From the NCBI GenBank assembly GCA_910578815.1, contig CAJTSE010000002.1, positions 62,001-126,000 of the forward strand: a DNA stretch of 64,000 bases, read 5' to 3'. The notes below the pieces were generated by a model, which saw only the letters and a program-made list of their open reading frames with translations, had not been told where the DNA came from and ran no database searches. Positions 8,399 to 17,902 of this stretch are shown in pieces (position 1 is the stretch's first letter; every line of letters begins with the position of its first letter). Both the position numbers and the translations under genes were made by a program. This DNA is from an uncultured Acetatifactor sp. (GTDB lineage Bacteria > Bacillota > Clostridia > Lachnospirales > Lachnospiraceae).

Positions 8399-10591
8399 TT
8401 AGTTCTTTATGACCTCGTAGCTCATTCCCGCCAGCGTGTACCCGTCGGCACTCTGCTGATATGTGCTGTAGTTTATATAGATCTTCACGCCGTTGTCGTA
8501 GGTCACTACGGTGATACCGTTATCCCTGATCTCATGGCCCACGATCGCTGCCCCCGCCGTCTTTTCATGCACGGCCGCAAGCTCCTTTGTATAAGAAATA
8601 ATATCGTCGCGGTACACATTGTACTCGGAGCTGTAAATATCGCTGGAGTTGGTATAGATCAGGTCGGCCGAGCTTTCCTTCGTAATCAGGTAGGAAGGAC
8701 AAGTGCCCGTTTCCACCATCTTTAAAAAGAACTCCTGCTTGTTGGCCTCGAAGTTTACATACTCGGAATACACCGGCATGATCCCCTTTAATACAATCGA
8801 CAAAAAGGGTACGCTCTCATCCTCAAAAATGTAGCTTGAGGTATACAGCGGCATATCCAGAAAGCCCTCCGTGTGATCCCACAGATACGCAAAGGGCTGC
8901 TGCAGTACAAGATCCGTGGATTCGTCAGCCTTTGCCACCGTGTTGTAATAGCTTTCCGCACACTGGTGTCTGGTATAAAAGCTTCCGCTGTAATTGTAGG
9001 AGTAGAGGGTATCCGTGATGCCTCCTAAGGCAAGGCCGTTCACACCGCTCTTTGTATAGCTCTTAACGAACTTATCCAGAAGATAATCCGTCCTGGCAGG
9101 AGTCAGCCACATGAACTCGTCATACACATCCTTGTAAGTCTCTTCCTCCAGCTTTCTCTTATTAATCTTCTTCACCACATTAAAGGAAGCATTCTGCTCG
9201 GTGGGATTGATCCGCAGGGCATCGTTGTAGAGATACATTTTTATGCCTTTGGCGCCGGCATCCAGTATAAGCTGTGTCAGACTGTTTGTTCCCCCGATCT
9301 TGGAATCCGCCTTATAGCTGGTAATCGGGACATTATACAAACCGCCCTTCTGCCAGCCCTTGTACACGCTTAAAAGCTTTCCCGCACCCTGCTGCTCCAG
9401 GTCCTCATAAATCTCTCTTATATCTTCCACCGTGGTCATAACCACGGCACTGGTGCCTACAATCCAGGCCTCCCGCTCGGTTCCCAGAAAGTCCACTCTG
9501 GTGCGGTACTCATCCGGCAGCACCTTAAGAAAGCCGCCATCCAGCAGATAAGCACGGTAAGCATTTGCCATGCCGCAGTAGTTCGCCTGATCTCCGCTTA
9601 AGAACAGGTATCGTACCTGCAGATCCGAATGGCTTCTGTCCGCCTCCACCATCTTAAAGGAGCCGGAGGTGGAGTTGTTACTGGTGGGCTGCATATACTG
9701 ACGGCGCTCCGTAAAGCGGGCAAAAATCCTGTTGTAATCTATGCTGACCCCGTTTGGAGATGCCTCAATGGCCGCTCTCTGGTCACCTTCCTCCACCACC
9801 GCCAGGTATGCGATCCCTTCGGAGGTATGGGCCATGCCAAAGACAGGGGCAAGAACGTTGTTAGCCTCATTCACCATCTCGTATCTGTTCCACCAGAGCC
9901 TGGTGGTATCGGAGTCCTCAAAGCCCGTGTCCGTGCCGTAAACGATGCCGGTATAGCCGGTATTGAAGCGTCCTTCTTTATCGTCCAGATAAATCAATGC
10001 CCCGTTGCCGTCCGGCAGGAACATATAGCCTTCCTTTTCATCCAGGTAGCTGTACCCCAGATACGGATACAGGGCAATGGTGCCGATGTAGGCATCCCCG
10101 TCCTCCACGATGGATTCGTCCGGAATCCGGGCGGTGATCCCGTCCTCATTTAAGGTAACCTCCAGGGTCATTCCCAGCTTATATTTGTTCCAGTAAATCT
10201 TTGCAGAAAAGCCGCTGTCCGTATAGATGACTTCCTGTGTAATGTCGTCATTGATGAGATCCGCCTGCTGGGTATCCACATTGGAATAGATCAGATTCAG
10301 CACCAGCGCAGACTGCATGGCCCCCATCCACTGGGCATTGTTTTTCCCGTCGTCAACACTCACCGCCGATTCCATATATGCGCCGGAAGCCTTATCATAG
10401 ACCATGACCGCCAGGCCTTCCTCTCTCATATAAAGAGCATATCTGTCGTTTTCCGCCACCAGTTTGTGCCCTTTAAACTCCTTTTCCGCCGCCTGCACCG
10501 TAAGAGGCGTACCTGCCAGGCATCCGAGCATCGGTACAAGAAGCAGAGCAGCAAGGACCGATGCAATTATTTTTATAATTTTAGTTGCCAA
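8399..10591 (-). CDS. DUF5696-family secreted protein (TTG start)
   Basis: A 730-residue protein recognised as DUF5696 from its overall pattern and neighbours; function is not established. It begins with a signal peptide (LAALLLVPMLGCLAG, AxA-like site near VQAAEK), then a beta-rich N-terminal half and a C-terminal half with a glycosidase-like TIM-barrel flavour (GIKMYLYNDA, GVNGLALGGI). The start is taken as TTG at 10591: GGAGAGGTGG lies upstream, and the 11-base overlap with the preceding gene suggests translational coupling. An upstream ATG at 10681 would add 30 Cys/Arg-rich residues lying wholly inside the previous gene and is rejected. In this locus it is probably a cell-surface glycan-processing protein (inference). 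Confidence 0.82.
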   Translation of the reverse strand: MATKIIKIIASVLAALLLVPMLGCLAGTPLTVQAAEKEFKGHKLVAENDRYALYMREEGLAVMVYDKASGAYMESAVSVDDGKNNAQWMGAMQSALVLNLIYSNVDTQQADLINDDITQEVIYTDSGFSAKIYWNKYKLGMTLEVTLNEDGITARIPDESIVEDGDAYIGTIALYPYLGYSYLDEKEGYMFLPDGNGALIYLDDKEGRFNTGYTGIVYGTDTGFEDSDTTRLWWNRYEMVNEANNVLAPVFGMAHTSEGIAYLAVVEEGDQRAAIEASPNGVSIDYNRIFARFTERRQYMQPTSNNSTSGSFKMVEADRSHSDLQVRYLFLSGDQANYCGMANAYRAYLLDGGFLKVLPDEYRTRVDFLGTEREAWIVGTSAVVMTTVEDIREIYEDLEQQGAGKLLSVYKGWQKGGLYNVPITSYKADSKIGGTNSLTQLILDAGAKGIKMYLYNDALRINPTEQNASFNVVKKINKRKLEEETYKDVYDEFMWLTPARTDYLLDKFVKSYTKSGVNGLALGGITDTLYSYNYSGSFYTRHQCAESYYNTVAKADESTDLVLQQPFAYLWDHTEGFLDMPLYTSSYIFEDESVPFLSIVLKGIMPVYSEYVNFEANKQEFFLKMVETGTCPSYLITKESSADLIYTNSSDIYSSEYNVYRDDIISYTKELAAVHEKTAGAAIVGHEIRDNGITVVTYDNGVKIYINYSTYQQSADGYTLAGMSYEVIKN

Positions 10592-12632
10592 TCTTGTACA
10601 CCACCTCTCCGAATAAAGATTGTATGAAGTCGAATACCTGTGCCCACAGCACATAGATAATAAACGCCAGCAGCAATGCAATCAGGATGGTAAAGACCGT
10701 AAGCCCGATAATCTTCACCGTTTCCTTAACGGTGTAATTGTTGATCTCCCTGATGGAGATGAACACCAATATCCCGATCCAAATGAACATGAACAGGGTT
10801 GCAAAGTCCACGAAGAAGGCCTCATTGTAGGTCACCACATGCGAAATTGCAAATATCACCGGCATAAACATCAGGTAAGGCGTAAAGCTGTAGATGAAGG
10901 AGCAATATATGTGTTTCAGCTTTCCCTCGCCGTCGTTGATGGTACACATCAGATAGTTACAGCCCGTGACCAGAAGCAGCGCCACCAGCAGCAGTCCCAC
11001 ATCGGAAAAGATGTCGTAATAGCCTTCTCTTACCGTTTTAAACAGGAAGCCGCAGAAATACTTGTTGATGATATAAAACAGGATGCCGATGACAAGCATA
11101 ATATTGGCGCTTGTCAGGGATACCTGATTCTGCCTCTTGATACCGTAACAGCCATCAATGGGATGCCGCATAAAATAAAACATATAACGCAGCTCCCGCG
11201 CCAGCCTGTATTCGCCAAACCGCTTCCACGCTTCCCTGGGCCCCTTTAAAATCCCCCACTTATGATCTGCAAATGTCAAAAGCTTCTTCACCAGCCAAAT
11301 ACCTACAATAATCAGAATCACCGTCACCAGATTCCGCTTCAGCCAATTGTTGCGGATTTCCCAAAAAGCATCGGAGTAGCCGTCATAGTCCTTCGCCAGC
11401 TTGGCGTACCGGACCGCCGCATCATAATCCTCTTCCTGCAGCAGAGCCTTACCCATAGCCATGTTGGCATAATCAAACAGATTATTCATCCGCAGAACCT
11501 GATTCAGCGGCTCCTTACTCTCGGTATATCTTCCCTTGGAGAAAAGATACAGTGCCTCATGCAGGTGCTTTGTAAACTCCGTAGGCTCGAAGATCTGGAT
11601 CTGTGCCTTGTCGGAATCCAGCAGATAAATCTTGTCACTGTTGTCGATCTGAATGGCCTCCACCTTGGTGGAAAGACCGATTCTCTGCTGGCCGTCATCG
11701 CTGCCGCCAAACACAAACAGCAGATTCCCCTCGTTGTTGTACTCGTATATGTAACCGTTTGTAGAAGCCACGAACACATTGTCGTGATTTCCCACCGCCA
11801 CCGCCGCAGGCACCTCTTCGTAAGCGTCGCATTCAATCATGTTGATACCGGCGATGTTCAGGCGCTTTAAGGTGTCATATTCCTCGCCTCTGGTTACGGT
11901 GTAGATCAGGCCTTTCTCATCTATCGCCATATTATCCGGCGTGGAAGGAAGGTTGCCCAGAGACTTTGCCCGCTGTGCGTCAGTCTGTATGGCTCTCCAC
12001 AGAATCCGCCACAGAGACGCGCTGGTGCTGTTGGTTCCGAAGTACCCTAAGAAGGTTCCGCCCTCCACCGGACTGATCTGTACGATACCGTTGTTATTGG
12101 ACTCACAGATCACATACATGGTGCCGGACTCGTTCACCACCACCTTCAAGGGCAGGAAATCCAAATCGCCGCCGTATAAGGGATGGTCCGGCTTCCCGTA
12201 GGTTTGAATCAGTTCTCCGTCCCCGTCAAACACAAAAATGCTTCTTGCGTCCCGGTCCGCCACATAGCAGGTATGATCGTCCGTAACGTACATACCCCTG
12301 GGATTTACCAGAATGTCTTCCCCGAAGACGGCAATCAGATTTGCCTCCATGTCAGACACCACCACCCGGCGGTTTCCGCTGTCCAATATGTACATATAGC
12401 CGTCGTCTGTCAATGTAAAATCCGTAGGGCCGATCAGCGCCTCTTCCCCGATCTTGGTTATGGTTTGATAGGGCAGATAAGCGGTCTGCGTCTCCGTCAC
12501 ATAGCCGTAGCCGTCAATGGTATAAGTCTTGTAAGGCGAATCCGCCCGTACCTTCATGCCGTCCGCCGCCACTCCCAGGAACAGCAGGAGCGCAGTCAAT
12601 GACACGAAAAGCTTTTTCCATGTTCTTTTCAT
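10581..12632 (-). CDS. NHL-repeat and Yip1-like membrane protein
   Basis: A 683-residue protein. After a signal peptide (LFVSLTALLLFLGVAADG) come several NHL-type beta-propeller repeats (GPTDFTLTDDGYMYILDSGN, NPRGMYVTDD, PDNMAIDEKGLIYTV) to about residue 350, a short TPR-like helical region (LYLFSKGRYTESKEPLNQVL), one transmembrane helix near 430, and a C-terminal Yip1-like domain with about five helices. The topology suggests an extracellular sensor or binding propeller tied to a membrane domain. Proteins of this type commonly sit beside DUF5696 genes in Bacillota carbohydrate loci (from memory). ATG at 12632 is preferred because AAAGG lies 8-9 bases upstream; GTG at 12644 is possible. Confidence 0.82.
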   Translation of the reverse strand: MKRTWKKLFVSLTALLLFLGVAADGMKVRADSPYKTYTIDGYGYVTETQTAYLPYQTITKIGEEALIGPTDFTLTDDGYMYILDSGNRRVVVSDMEANLIAVFGEDILVNPRGMYVTDDHTCYVADRDARSIFVFDGDGELIQTYGKPDHPLYGGDLDFLPLKVVVNESGTMYVICESNNNGIVQISPVEGGTFLGYFGTNSTSASLWRILWRAIQTDAQRAKSLGNLPSTPDNMAIDEKGLIYTVTRGEEYDTLKRLNIAGINMIECDAYEEVPAAVAVGNHDNVFVASTNGYIYEYNNEGNLLFVFGGSDDGQQRIGLSTKVEAIQIDNSDKIYLLDSDKAQIQIFEPTEFTKHLHEALYLFSKGRYTESKEPLNQVLRMNNLFDYANMAMGKALLQEEDYDAAVRYAKLAKDYDGYSDAFWEIRNNWLKRNLVTVILIIVGIWLVKKLLTFADHKWGILKGPREAWKRFGEYRLARELRYMFYFMRHPIDGCYGIKRQNQVSLTSANIMLVIGILFYIINKYFCGFLFKTVREGYYDIFSDVGLLLVALLLVTGCNYLMCTINDGEGKLKHIYCSFIYSFTPYLMFMPVIFAISHVVTYNEAFFVDFATLFMFIWIGILVFISIREINNYTVKETVKIIGLTVFTILIALLLAFIIYVLWAQVFDFIQSLFGEVVYKIGN

Positions 12633-12653
12633 CAATCTACTCACCTTTCCTGT

Positions 12654-13529
12654 TTACTTGATACCGGAGTGCGCCATGGTGTTCATGACATTCTTCTGCA
12701 GGATGCAGAACAGCACCAGGTTGGGCACAAACATAATCAGCGAAGCCGCTGCCGCCACACCCTGTCCGGCCACTGTATTATTTGTGGTGGTGCTGGTCAG
12801 CGTGTTCATGTAAAATGCCAGCGTTTTCAGGCCGTCGTCATTCACGTAATAATTTGAAGCCTCCATGTTGGTCCACACCTGCTGGAACACCAGGATTGCC
12901 GCCGTGGCAATGGCCGGCTTGATCAAGGGCAGAATGACCTTTGTATAAATCTGCAGCTCCCTTGCCCCGTCCATGTAGGCCGCCTCAATCAGCGAGTCCG
13001 GCACCTGGTCCACAAACTGCTTCACCAGAAACAGTGCCACCGGCAGAGGAATCAGAGGCAGGATCTGCGCCCAGTAAGTATTCGTCATATGCAGCACATT
13101 GACCACCAGATACCGGGGAATCATCACCGCCACAGGCACGAACATCAGCGCCAGCTGGTTGATATTCATCATGGCAAACCTGCCCTTGAACTTCAGCTTG
13201 GACAGGGCGTAAGCCGCCGACGTGGTAAAGATCAGGGAAGAAAACACTACCGTTCCCGTGATCAGCAGGCTGTTAAACACATATTTAGAAAGCGGTATAC
13301 CCGCCGTCCTGGATGCTTTGAACAGCTTGCGGAAATTATCCAGCGTAGGGTTCGTGGTAATGAACTTGGGCGGGAAAGCAAACAGCTCTTCCATAGGCTT
13401 AAACGCGTGGAAAACGATAAACACAATGGGCAGTCCCGTCAGCAAAACCAGAGGAAGCACCAGCAGCAGGATCTTGATCTGACCTTTTTCAAATTTTTTG
13501 GGGTTAATCCCGTTCCCTTTGTAAGCCAT
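12654..13529 (-). CDS. Carbohydrate ABC transporter permease (MalG/CUT1 type), second system
   Basis: A 291-residue permease with about six transmembrane helices and the EAA loop EAAYMDGARELQIYTKVILP. It is the second-subunit partner of the gene at 13540. The start at 13529 is fixed by AGGAGG 6 bases upstream and the 10-base gap after the previous stop; a longer frame from 13592 would overlap the neighbour and lacks a ribosome binding site. The next gene downstream (NHL/Yip1) begins about 20 bases after the stop, so the transport and unknown-function genes share one transcript. Confidence 0.92.
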   Translation of the reverse strand: MAYKGNGINPKKFEKGQIKILLLVLPLVLLTGLPIVFIVFHAFKPMEELFAFPPKFITTNPTLDNFRKLFKASRTAGIPLSKYVFNSLLITGTVVFSSLIFTTSAAYALSKLKFKGRFAMMNINQLALMFVPVAVMIPRYLVVNVLHMTNTYWAQILPLIPLPVALFLVKQFVDQVPDSLIEAAYMDGARELQIYTKVILPLIKPAIATAAILVFQQVWTNMEASNYYVNDDGLKTLAFYMNTLTSTTTNNTVAGQGVAAAASLIMFVPNLVLFCILQKNVMNTMAHSGIK

Positions 13530-13539
13530 TTTCTTCCTC

Positions 13540-14448
13540 CTAATCCTTTTCGCCGAACAGCTTGTTGGCAATTTTTGAGAATATCTGAACAATTAACAGC
13601 AGTGCCACGGAAACGGCCGCCGCATACCCCATCTCATAACGGATAAAGCCGTAGTCCTCAATGTGGTTTACAATCAGCTGGGCCGCATAGCCGGGCGTCG
13701 GGTTGCCGGCCAGCATGGAAGCCACCTGTCCGTTCTGGAAAGCTCCCACAATCTGCATCACCGCCGCAAACAGCATCTGTGGTTTCATACTGGGGATGGT
13801 GACATAGATCATTTCCTGAAACCGGTTTTTAACACCGTCAATGGCCGCCGCCTCGTACAGGCTTTCATCCGTGTTCAGGATTCCGGCCAGGATCGCCAGG
13901 AAGCCCACGCCCATGCTGCTCCAAAGGCCGATGATAATGACAATGGGCAGCAGGTAATTCGCGTTGACCAGCCAGATAATTGGTTCGTTGATCACCCCCA
14001 GATCCATGAGCCAGCTGTTGATGTAGCCCGTCTGGTCGCCGGTAAACATGATCTTCCACAGCACCGTCATGGCCACGCCCGCCGTCATACTGGGCGAGTA
14101 AAGGATCAGCGCCAGCACCGTTCTCAGCTTACCCGGCAGGTTAGCCAGCGCCCAGGCCAGCAGGAAGGATAGGCAATATCCTCCCACGCCCACGATGATG
14201 GCGTATTTCACGGTGTTTGGCAGGACGTACTGCATAAACACCTCGTCGCTGGTAATCAGATTGATATAGTTTAAAAATCCCACTGGCTTCGGAAACTGAA
14301 TCACATTAAAGTTCGTAAAGGATAGCACTACTGCCAGGCACACCGGTGTCAGTATGAAAATTGTAAACAGGAGGGCGTAAGGAAGAAGGAACAAATACCC
14401 CGCCTTATTGGAACGTTCCCTTCTGCTGATTTTGGTTGATTTCTTCAT
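13540..14448 (-). CDS. Carbohydrate ABC transporter permease (MalF/CUT1 type), second system
   Basis: A 302-residue permease with six predicted helices, a basic N-terminus (MKKSTKISRRERS) and the EAA loop EAAAIDGVKNRFQEM ending TIPSMKP. It pairs with the permease at 12654 and should be fed by the large solute-binding protein at 14505. GGAGG 6 bases before the ATG at 14448 selects this start over the ATG at 14460, which in fact contributes to the ribosome binding site. Confidence 0.92.
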   Translation of the reverse strand: MKKSTKISRRERSNKAGYLFLLPYALLFTIFILTPVCLAVVLSFTNFNVIQFPKPVGFLNYINLITSDEVFMQYVLPNTVKYAIIVGVGGYCLSFLLAWALANLPGKLRTVLALILYSPSMTAGVAMTVLWKIMFTGDQTGYINSWLMDLGVINEPIIWLVNANYLLPIVIIIGLWSSMGVGFLAILAGILNTDESLYEAAAIDGVKNRFQEMIYVTIPSMKPQMLFAAVMQIVGAFQNGQVASMLAGNPTPGYAAQLIVNHIEDYGFIRYEMGYAAAVSVALLLIVQIFSKIANKLFGEKD

Positions 14449-14504
14449 GGTTTCCTCCATATTTCACTTAGAAATCTTAAGTTGCATCCCCTGCCGCTCA
14501 GATT

Positions 14505-17474
14505 CTACTTGGTCTCAAAAATTCTTCTCACTGCTTCCACCGAAGGCACCTTATATTCCTTAAGTACGTTTCCTTCACTGTCTATGTATCCGAACTCTTC
14601 CAGCTTCCGTTCCGTCTCCCGTTCCACCGTCTTTACCGCCTTGTCGATGCGGGCCCGCAGCGTATCGCCATTTACCACTATATCATTAAAGGAATTGCTG
14701 ATCTCTCGCTCCATCATGTAGCTTCCCAATAGCCTGGGTGCCTCTAAAATATTGCTGGCCTGTTCCATGATAATGTCTTTGTGAGCCGTAGGGAAAGGCA
14801 GCTTCCCAAATGCCTCCAGATTCGCCGTGGGCCAGATATACTCGGCACCGTACATAATCTGAAGCATCTGTCCGAACTCCGCCTGTACGTCCGTGCTGGA
14901 CCACCAATCCATAAACTGCCACGCCTGCTGCTCTCTTTCCTCATTGGAAGCGAACATTACCGTACTCTCCGCACCTCCCGACATATACCGCCTTATCTCT
15001 CCGGTCTCCTGGTCAACCACGCCGGGAACTAAAGCAATATTCCAGGAATTCGCAATTTCCGGCGCCGCGTTCAAAATCAGGTTGTAGGCGTTAAAGTCCG
15101 CTATGCCGATGGGAAGATCACCGTTTCTGAAATGCTGGTAGAAATTGGGAATGTCCACCGGCAGGTTATACAGCGTAAACAGCTCCGTCAAGGCGGTGAG
15201 TCCTTCTATGGAGGCTTCGCTGCTGACTTCTATGTCTTGGGCCTGTTCCCCGTAAAGTGAGCCGCCGTATTGGAACAGCAAGGGCGTAGTCCCGTGGAAG
15301 TTACGCAGAATCAGCATGGAAGCCGTAGGATAATAAACGTTAAGTCCCCGCATCTGTAAATCCGGAAGCATGGCGATCAGGTCGTCCATAGTCTCTGGTG
15401 CCTCCAGCCCCAGCTTCTCCAAAATGTCCGTCCTGCAGAACATCACGTAAAAGTTCATGGTTTCCGGCAGGGAATAAAGCCCGTCCCCGATGACGGAGGA
15501 CACCAGAATACCCTCACTGTATCTGCCGAAAATCTCCTTATAATTATCAAATTTGGTCAGATCCACCAACGCCCCTCTGATGCCTAACTCGAAAGGTATG
15601 GAATAGTTGATTCCAGTGGCAATGTCCGGAGTATCACCAGAGGCGTTGGCCAAAACCAGCTTCTGGGGATCCGTCATAATGGAAAGATCCACCTGAATAC
15701 CCGTATTCGCCGTAAACTGCTCATCAATCATCTTCTGCATAATCTCCACGTACTGTCTGGGGCGGTTGACCCATACCTGCAGGTGGGAAGCGTCCGTATT
15801 GCTGGCAGAATAAGATGTTCCAAAGAAGGAATGCCCAAAGCGCTGAATGGAAAGCCCCGCCTGCTGGAACACATTTAGTTTTTTAGGCAGCTTTGCATCC
15901 TCCTGGTAAATATAAATTCTGTCGATGGAAAGATTGTTATCATTAATCAGATCCACAAAATTGGCAATCTGAGTGTTGATGGAGTTGACGCTTGTGGACA
16001 GTTCCGCCACCCGGTAAATCAACTCGTCAGGTTCATCTCCCAAAGTCTTCAACTGCTTTGCCGCAATGATCAGATAACCAAAAGCCGCCACATCCTCCGG
16101 ATCCTTCACATTTACAAACTGCGTTCCGAATTCCGCCAGTTCATAAAGCCGGTCTACCCATCCGTACAATCTGGACTGAACGTCCGGTATATATCTCGTG
16201 AGCTTTAAATCCCTGTATTTATCTTTATTGGTGCCTGCCACCTTTGTCACTTCAAGGGACAGATCATTGATGCCGTTCATGATCTCATCCACCTGCTCAA
16301 GCACATAGCAGAGGTTTTCTTCGCTGAGCGTAAGAGAAAAAGTGTGACTTCCTTTTGTCAGGTAAACACTTAAATTATTACCTTCTAAATCCCGGAAGGG
16401 TCTGGTCGTATACTTGTTGGCAGCTTCCACCGGGTAGCTTTGGAAAGCAGTATTTGGTATCTCTCCGTCTACCTTAAGATCCGCAAACACGGGAAAATCA
16501 TTTTTATCTCCCTGCCGATAATTCATGGCTATGTAATAATACCCGTCCGCAGTTACGTCAAACTGCCAGGTGATGGACTGGCCCGCCGTTTTAAAGGAAT
16601 CTCCGTCCACCGTGTTTAACACCGTCTCACCTGACGACAAAGGATGAAGGGCCCCATCGTACTCGCTGGTGGCATGAATGGAGGAATCGTTTCTGGTGTA
16701 AAAGTTTTCACCCTGAATGATAATCAAATTTTCACCCGGCGCTTTCTGGGAGCCGGTGTATTCAGGAACCTTTTCCGGTGCGCACAAGCTGACATTCCCT
16801 AACAGGAAGCTGCCCTCGCTGACCTGGATTTCCAGCTCATGAGTTCCCTTCTCCAGTTCCATTTTCAGAGGCTGCGCATACCGGTAACTGCTGTCTCCCA
16901 GATATTTGCTCTCCCACTGGATCAGCTTTGAAGGCATGGATACAATCTCGTTTCCGTAACGATCTATGGAAACACCCTCGCTCTGTACCCAGGTGGTTTC
17001 AAAATTTAAGTTTCTTGTTTCATAAAAGGGATATTCCCCATCTACTTTCATAGAAAACTCAATGGGAAGAATAGATTCATCGTAAGATAAATAATCGAAG
17101 CTGATCCAGTAGAGAGCTGTCTCAGGGACCTCGATGTTAAGACGCAAAAGCACGCCCGGACTCACATTAGCAGCCTGGCCCTCATAGCCATAATTATCCG
17201 CTGTAAGTACAGACGCATCTTCCTTATGAATGGCATCACTCAGGGAAAAGACCTTTGTTTCACCTGTATAATCAGACGCCTGATAGCCCGCACTGACATT
17301 TGTATAGTTGGAAGAAAGTCTCTCAATGCTGAAGCCTTCCGCCGCGGACGCCTGCTCCTTTGATTCTTCCGTTGCAGAAACAAAAGCGATACTTTCATCA
17401 GAAACTACCCCCCCCATTACCATCACGGCTGCCAGCACCGACGCTATGATTCTACCATATTTTTTCCGCACCAT
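14505..17474 (-). CDS. Giant solute-binding protein fused to carbohydrate-binding-like domains
   Basis: A 989-residue secreted protein. Seen in order: signal peptide (IIASVLAAVMVMGGV), two beta-sandwich-like modules (about residues 50-245 and 255-390) that resemble CBM6/CBM35-type domains in lines such as YWISFDYLSYD, LEKGTHELEIQV, YYYIAMNYRQGD and LTKGSHTFSLTL, a helical region (about 395-550), and a C-terminal family 1 solute-binding domain from about 580 (MIDEQFTANTGIQVDL, SGDTPDIATG, AWQFMDWWSS). Usual sugar-binding proteins have 400-550 residues, so about half of this one is extra. No lipobox is visible, so anchoring is unclear. The start at 17474 has AAGGAGG 6 bases upstream. It is the first gene of the glycan operon, facing the regulator. 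Confidence 0.85.
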   Translation of the reverse strand: MVRKKYGRIIASVLAAVMVMGGVVSDESIAFVSATEESKEQASAAEGFSIERLSSNYTNVSAGYQASDYTGETKVFSLSDAIHKEDASVLTADNYGYEGQAANVSPGVLLRLNIEVPETALYWISFDYLSYDESILPIEFSMKVDGEYPFYETRNLNFETTWVQSEGVSIDRYGNEIVSMPSKLIQWESKYLGDSSYRYAQPLKMELEKGTHELEIQVSEGSFLLGNVSLCAPEKVPEYTGSQKAPGENLIIIQGENFYTRNDSSIHATSEYDGALHPLSSGETVLNTVDGDSFKTAGQSITWQFDVTADGYYYIAMNYRQGDKNDFPVFADLKVDGEIPNTAFQSYPVEAANKYTTRPFRDLEGNNLSVYLTKGSHTFSLTLSEENLCYVLEQVDEIMNGINDLSLEVTKVAGTNKDKYRDLKLTRYIPDVQSRLYGWVDRLYELAEFGTQFVNVKDPEDVAAFGYLIIAAKQLKTLGDEPDELIYRVAELSTSVNSINTQIANFVDLINDNNLSIDRIYIYQEDAKLPKKLNVFQQAGLSIQRFGHSFFGTSYSASNTDASHLQVWVNRPRQYVEIMQKMIDEQFTANTGIQVDLSIMTDPQKLVLANASGDTPDIATGINYSIPFELGIRGALVDLTKFDNYKEIFGRYSEGILVSSVIGDGLYSLPETMNFYVMFCRTDILEKLGLEAPETMDDLIAMLPDLQMRGLNVYYPTASMLILRNFHGTTPLLFQYGGSLYGEQAQDIEVSSEASIEGLTALTELFTLYNLPVDIPNFYQHFRNGDLPIGIADFNAYNLILNAAPEIANSWNIALVPGVVDQETGEIRRYMSGGAESTVMFASNEEREQQAWQFMDWWSSTDVQAEFGQMLQIMYGAEYIWPTANLEAFGKLPFPTAHKDIIMEQASNILEAPRLLGSYMMEREISNSFNDIVVNGDTLRARIDKAVKTVERETERKLEEFGYIDSEGNVLKEYKVPSVEAVRRIFETK

Positions 17475-17585
17475 GAGAAACCTCCTTAATCCGTTATCAA
17501 AATTCATCTGTTTTGGAATTCTCCGCAACACTTTGACGAAAAAACCGCGTTATTTCCCCGCCATACATGCAGTTTGTATATGTAT

Positions 17586-17700
17586 TTAAGTCAGTTTTTA
17601 AGTTTATACTTGATTTAACTTTAATATTGCTGCTTTTTAAAGATGTTTTTAAGTTTTCACTTAAGTATTGTCGTTTTCGCTTAACTTTATAATTAACTTA
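17586..17700. promoter_or_regulatory. Cluster of TTAAGT/ACTTAA sites in divergent spacer
   Basis: The 428-base spacer 17475-17902 is AT-rich and holds no gene. TTAAGT occurs at 17586, 17598 and 17649; a perfect ACTTAAGT palindrome is at 17659-17666; TTAACT-type sites are at 17616, 17681 and 17693; and GACTTAAACTT overlaps the regulator promoter at 17844. These repeated sites between a regulator and its divergent operon are candidate operators for the ArsR-type protein. No convincing minus-strand promoter hexamers could be fixed for the operon. Confidence 0.5.
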
Positions 17701-17841
17701 CCATATCCGCGGCCAACAATCAATATACATCTTGTTTCCTGCCTCACAAAAATAGAGTTGTTTTTTTGTATATATTGCACATAAAATAGGGGTATGTTTT
17801 ATTTTGACGGAATATAAACGCATTTTTTGACTATTTATGTA

Positions 17842-17870
17842 TTGACTTAAACTTTGAGCCTGATTATAAT
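17842..17870 (+). promoter_or_regulatory. Sigma-A promoter of ArsR-family regulator
   Basis: TTGACT at 17842-17847 and TATAAT at 17865-17870 are separated by exactly 17 bases. Transcription would start about 26 bases before the ATG at 17903. The -35 box overlaps an ACTTAA-type site, which fits autoregulation. Confidence 0.8.
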
Positions 17871-17902
17871 CAGCGTAGATAATTTGGCAATGGAGGCTGA
17901 AA

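Noticed and set aside
10592..10681. N-terminal extension of the DUF5696 protein
   Set aside because: These 30 codons lie inside the preceding gene, are Cys/Arg-rich and would bury the signal peptide; the TTG at 10591 has a proper ribosome binding site.
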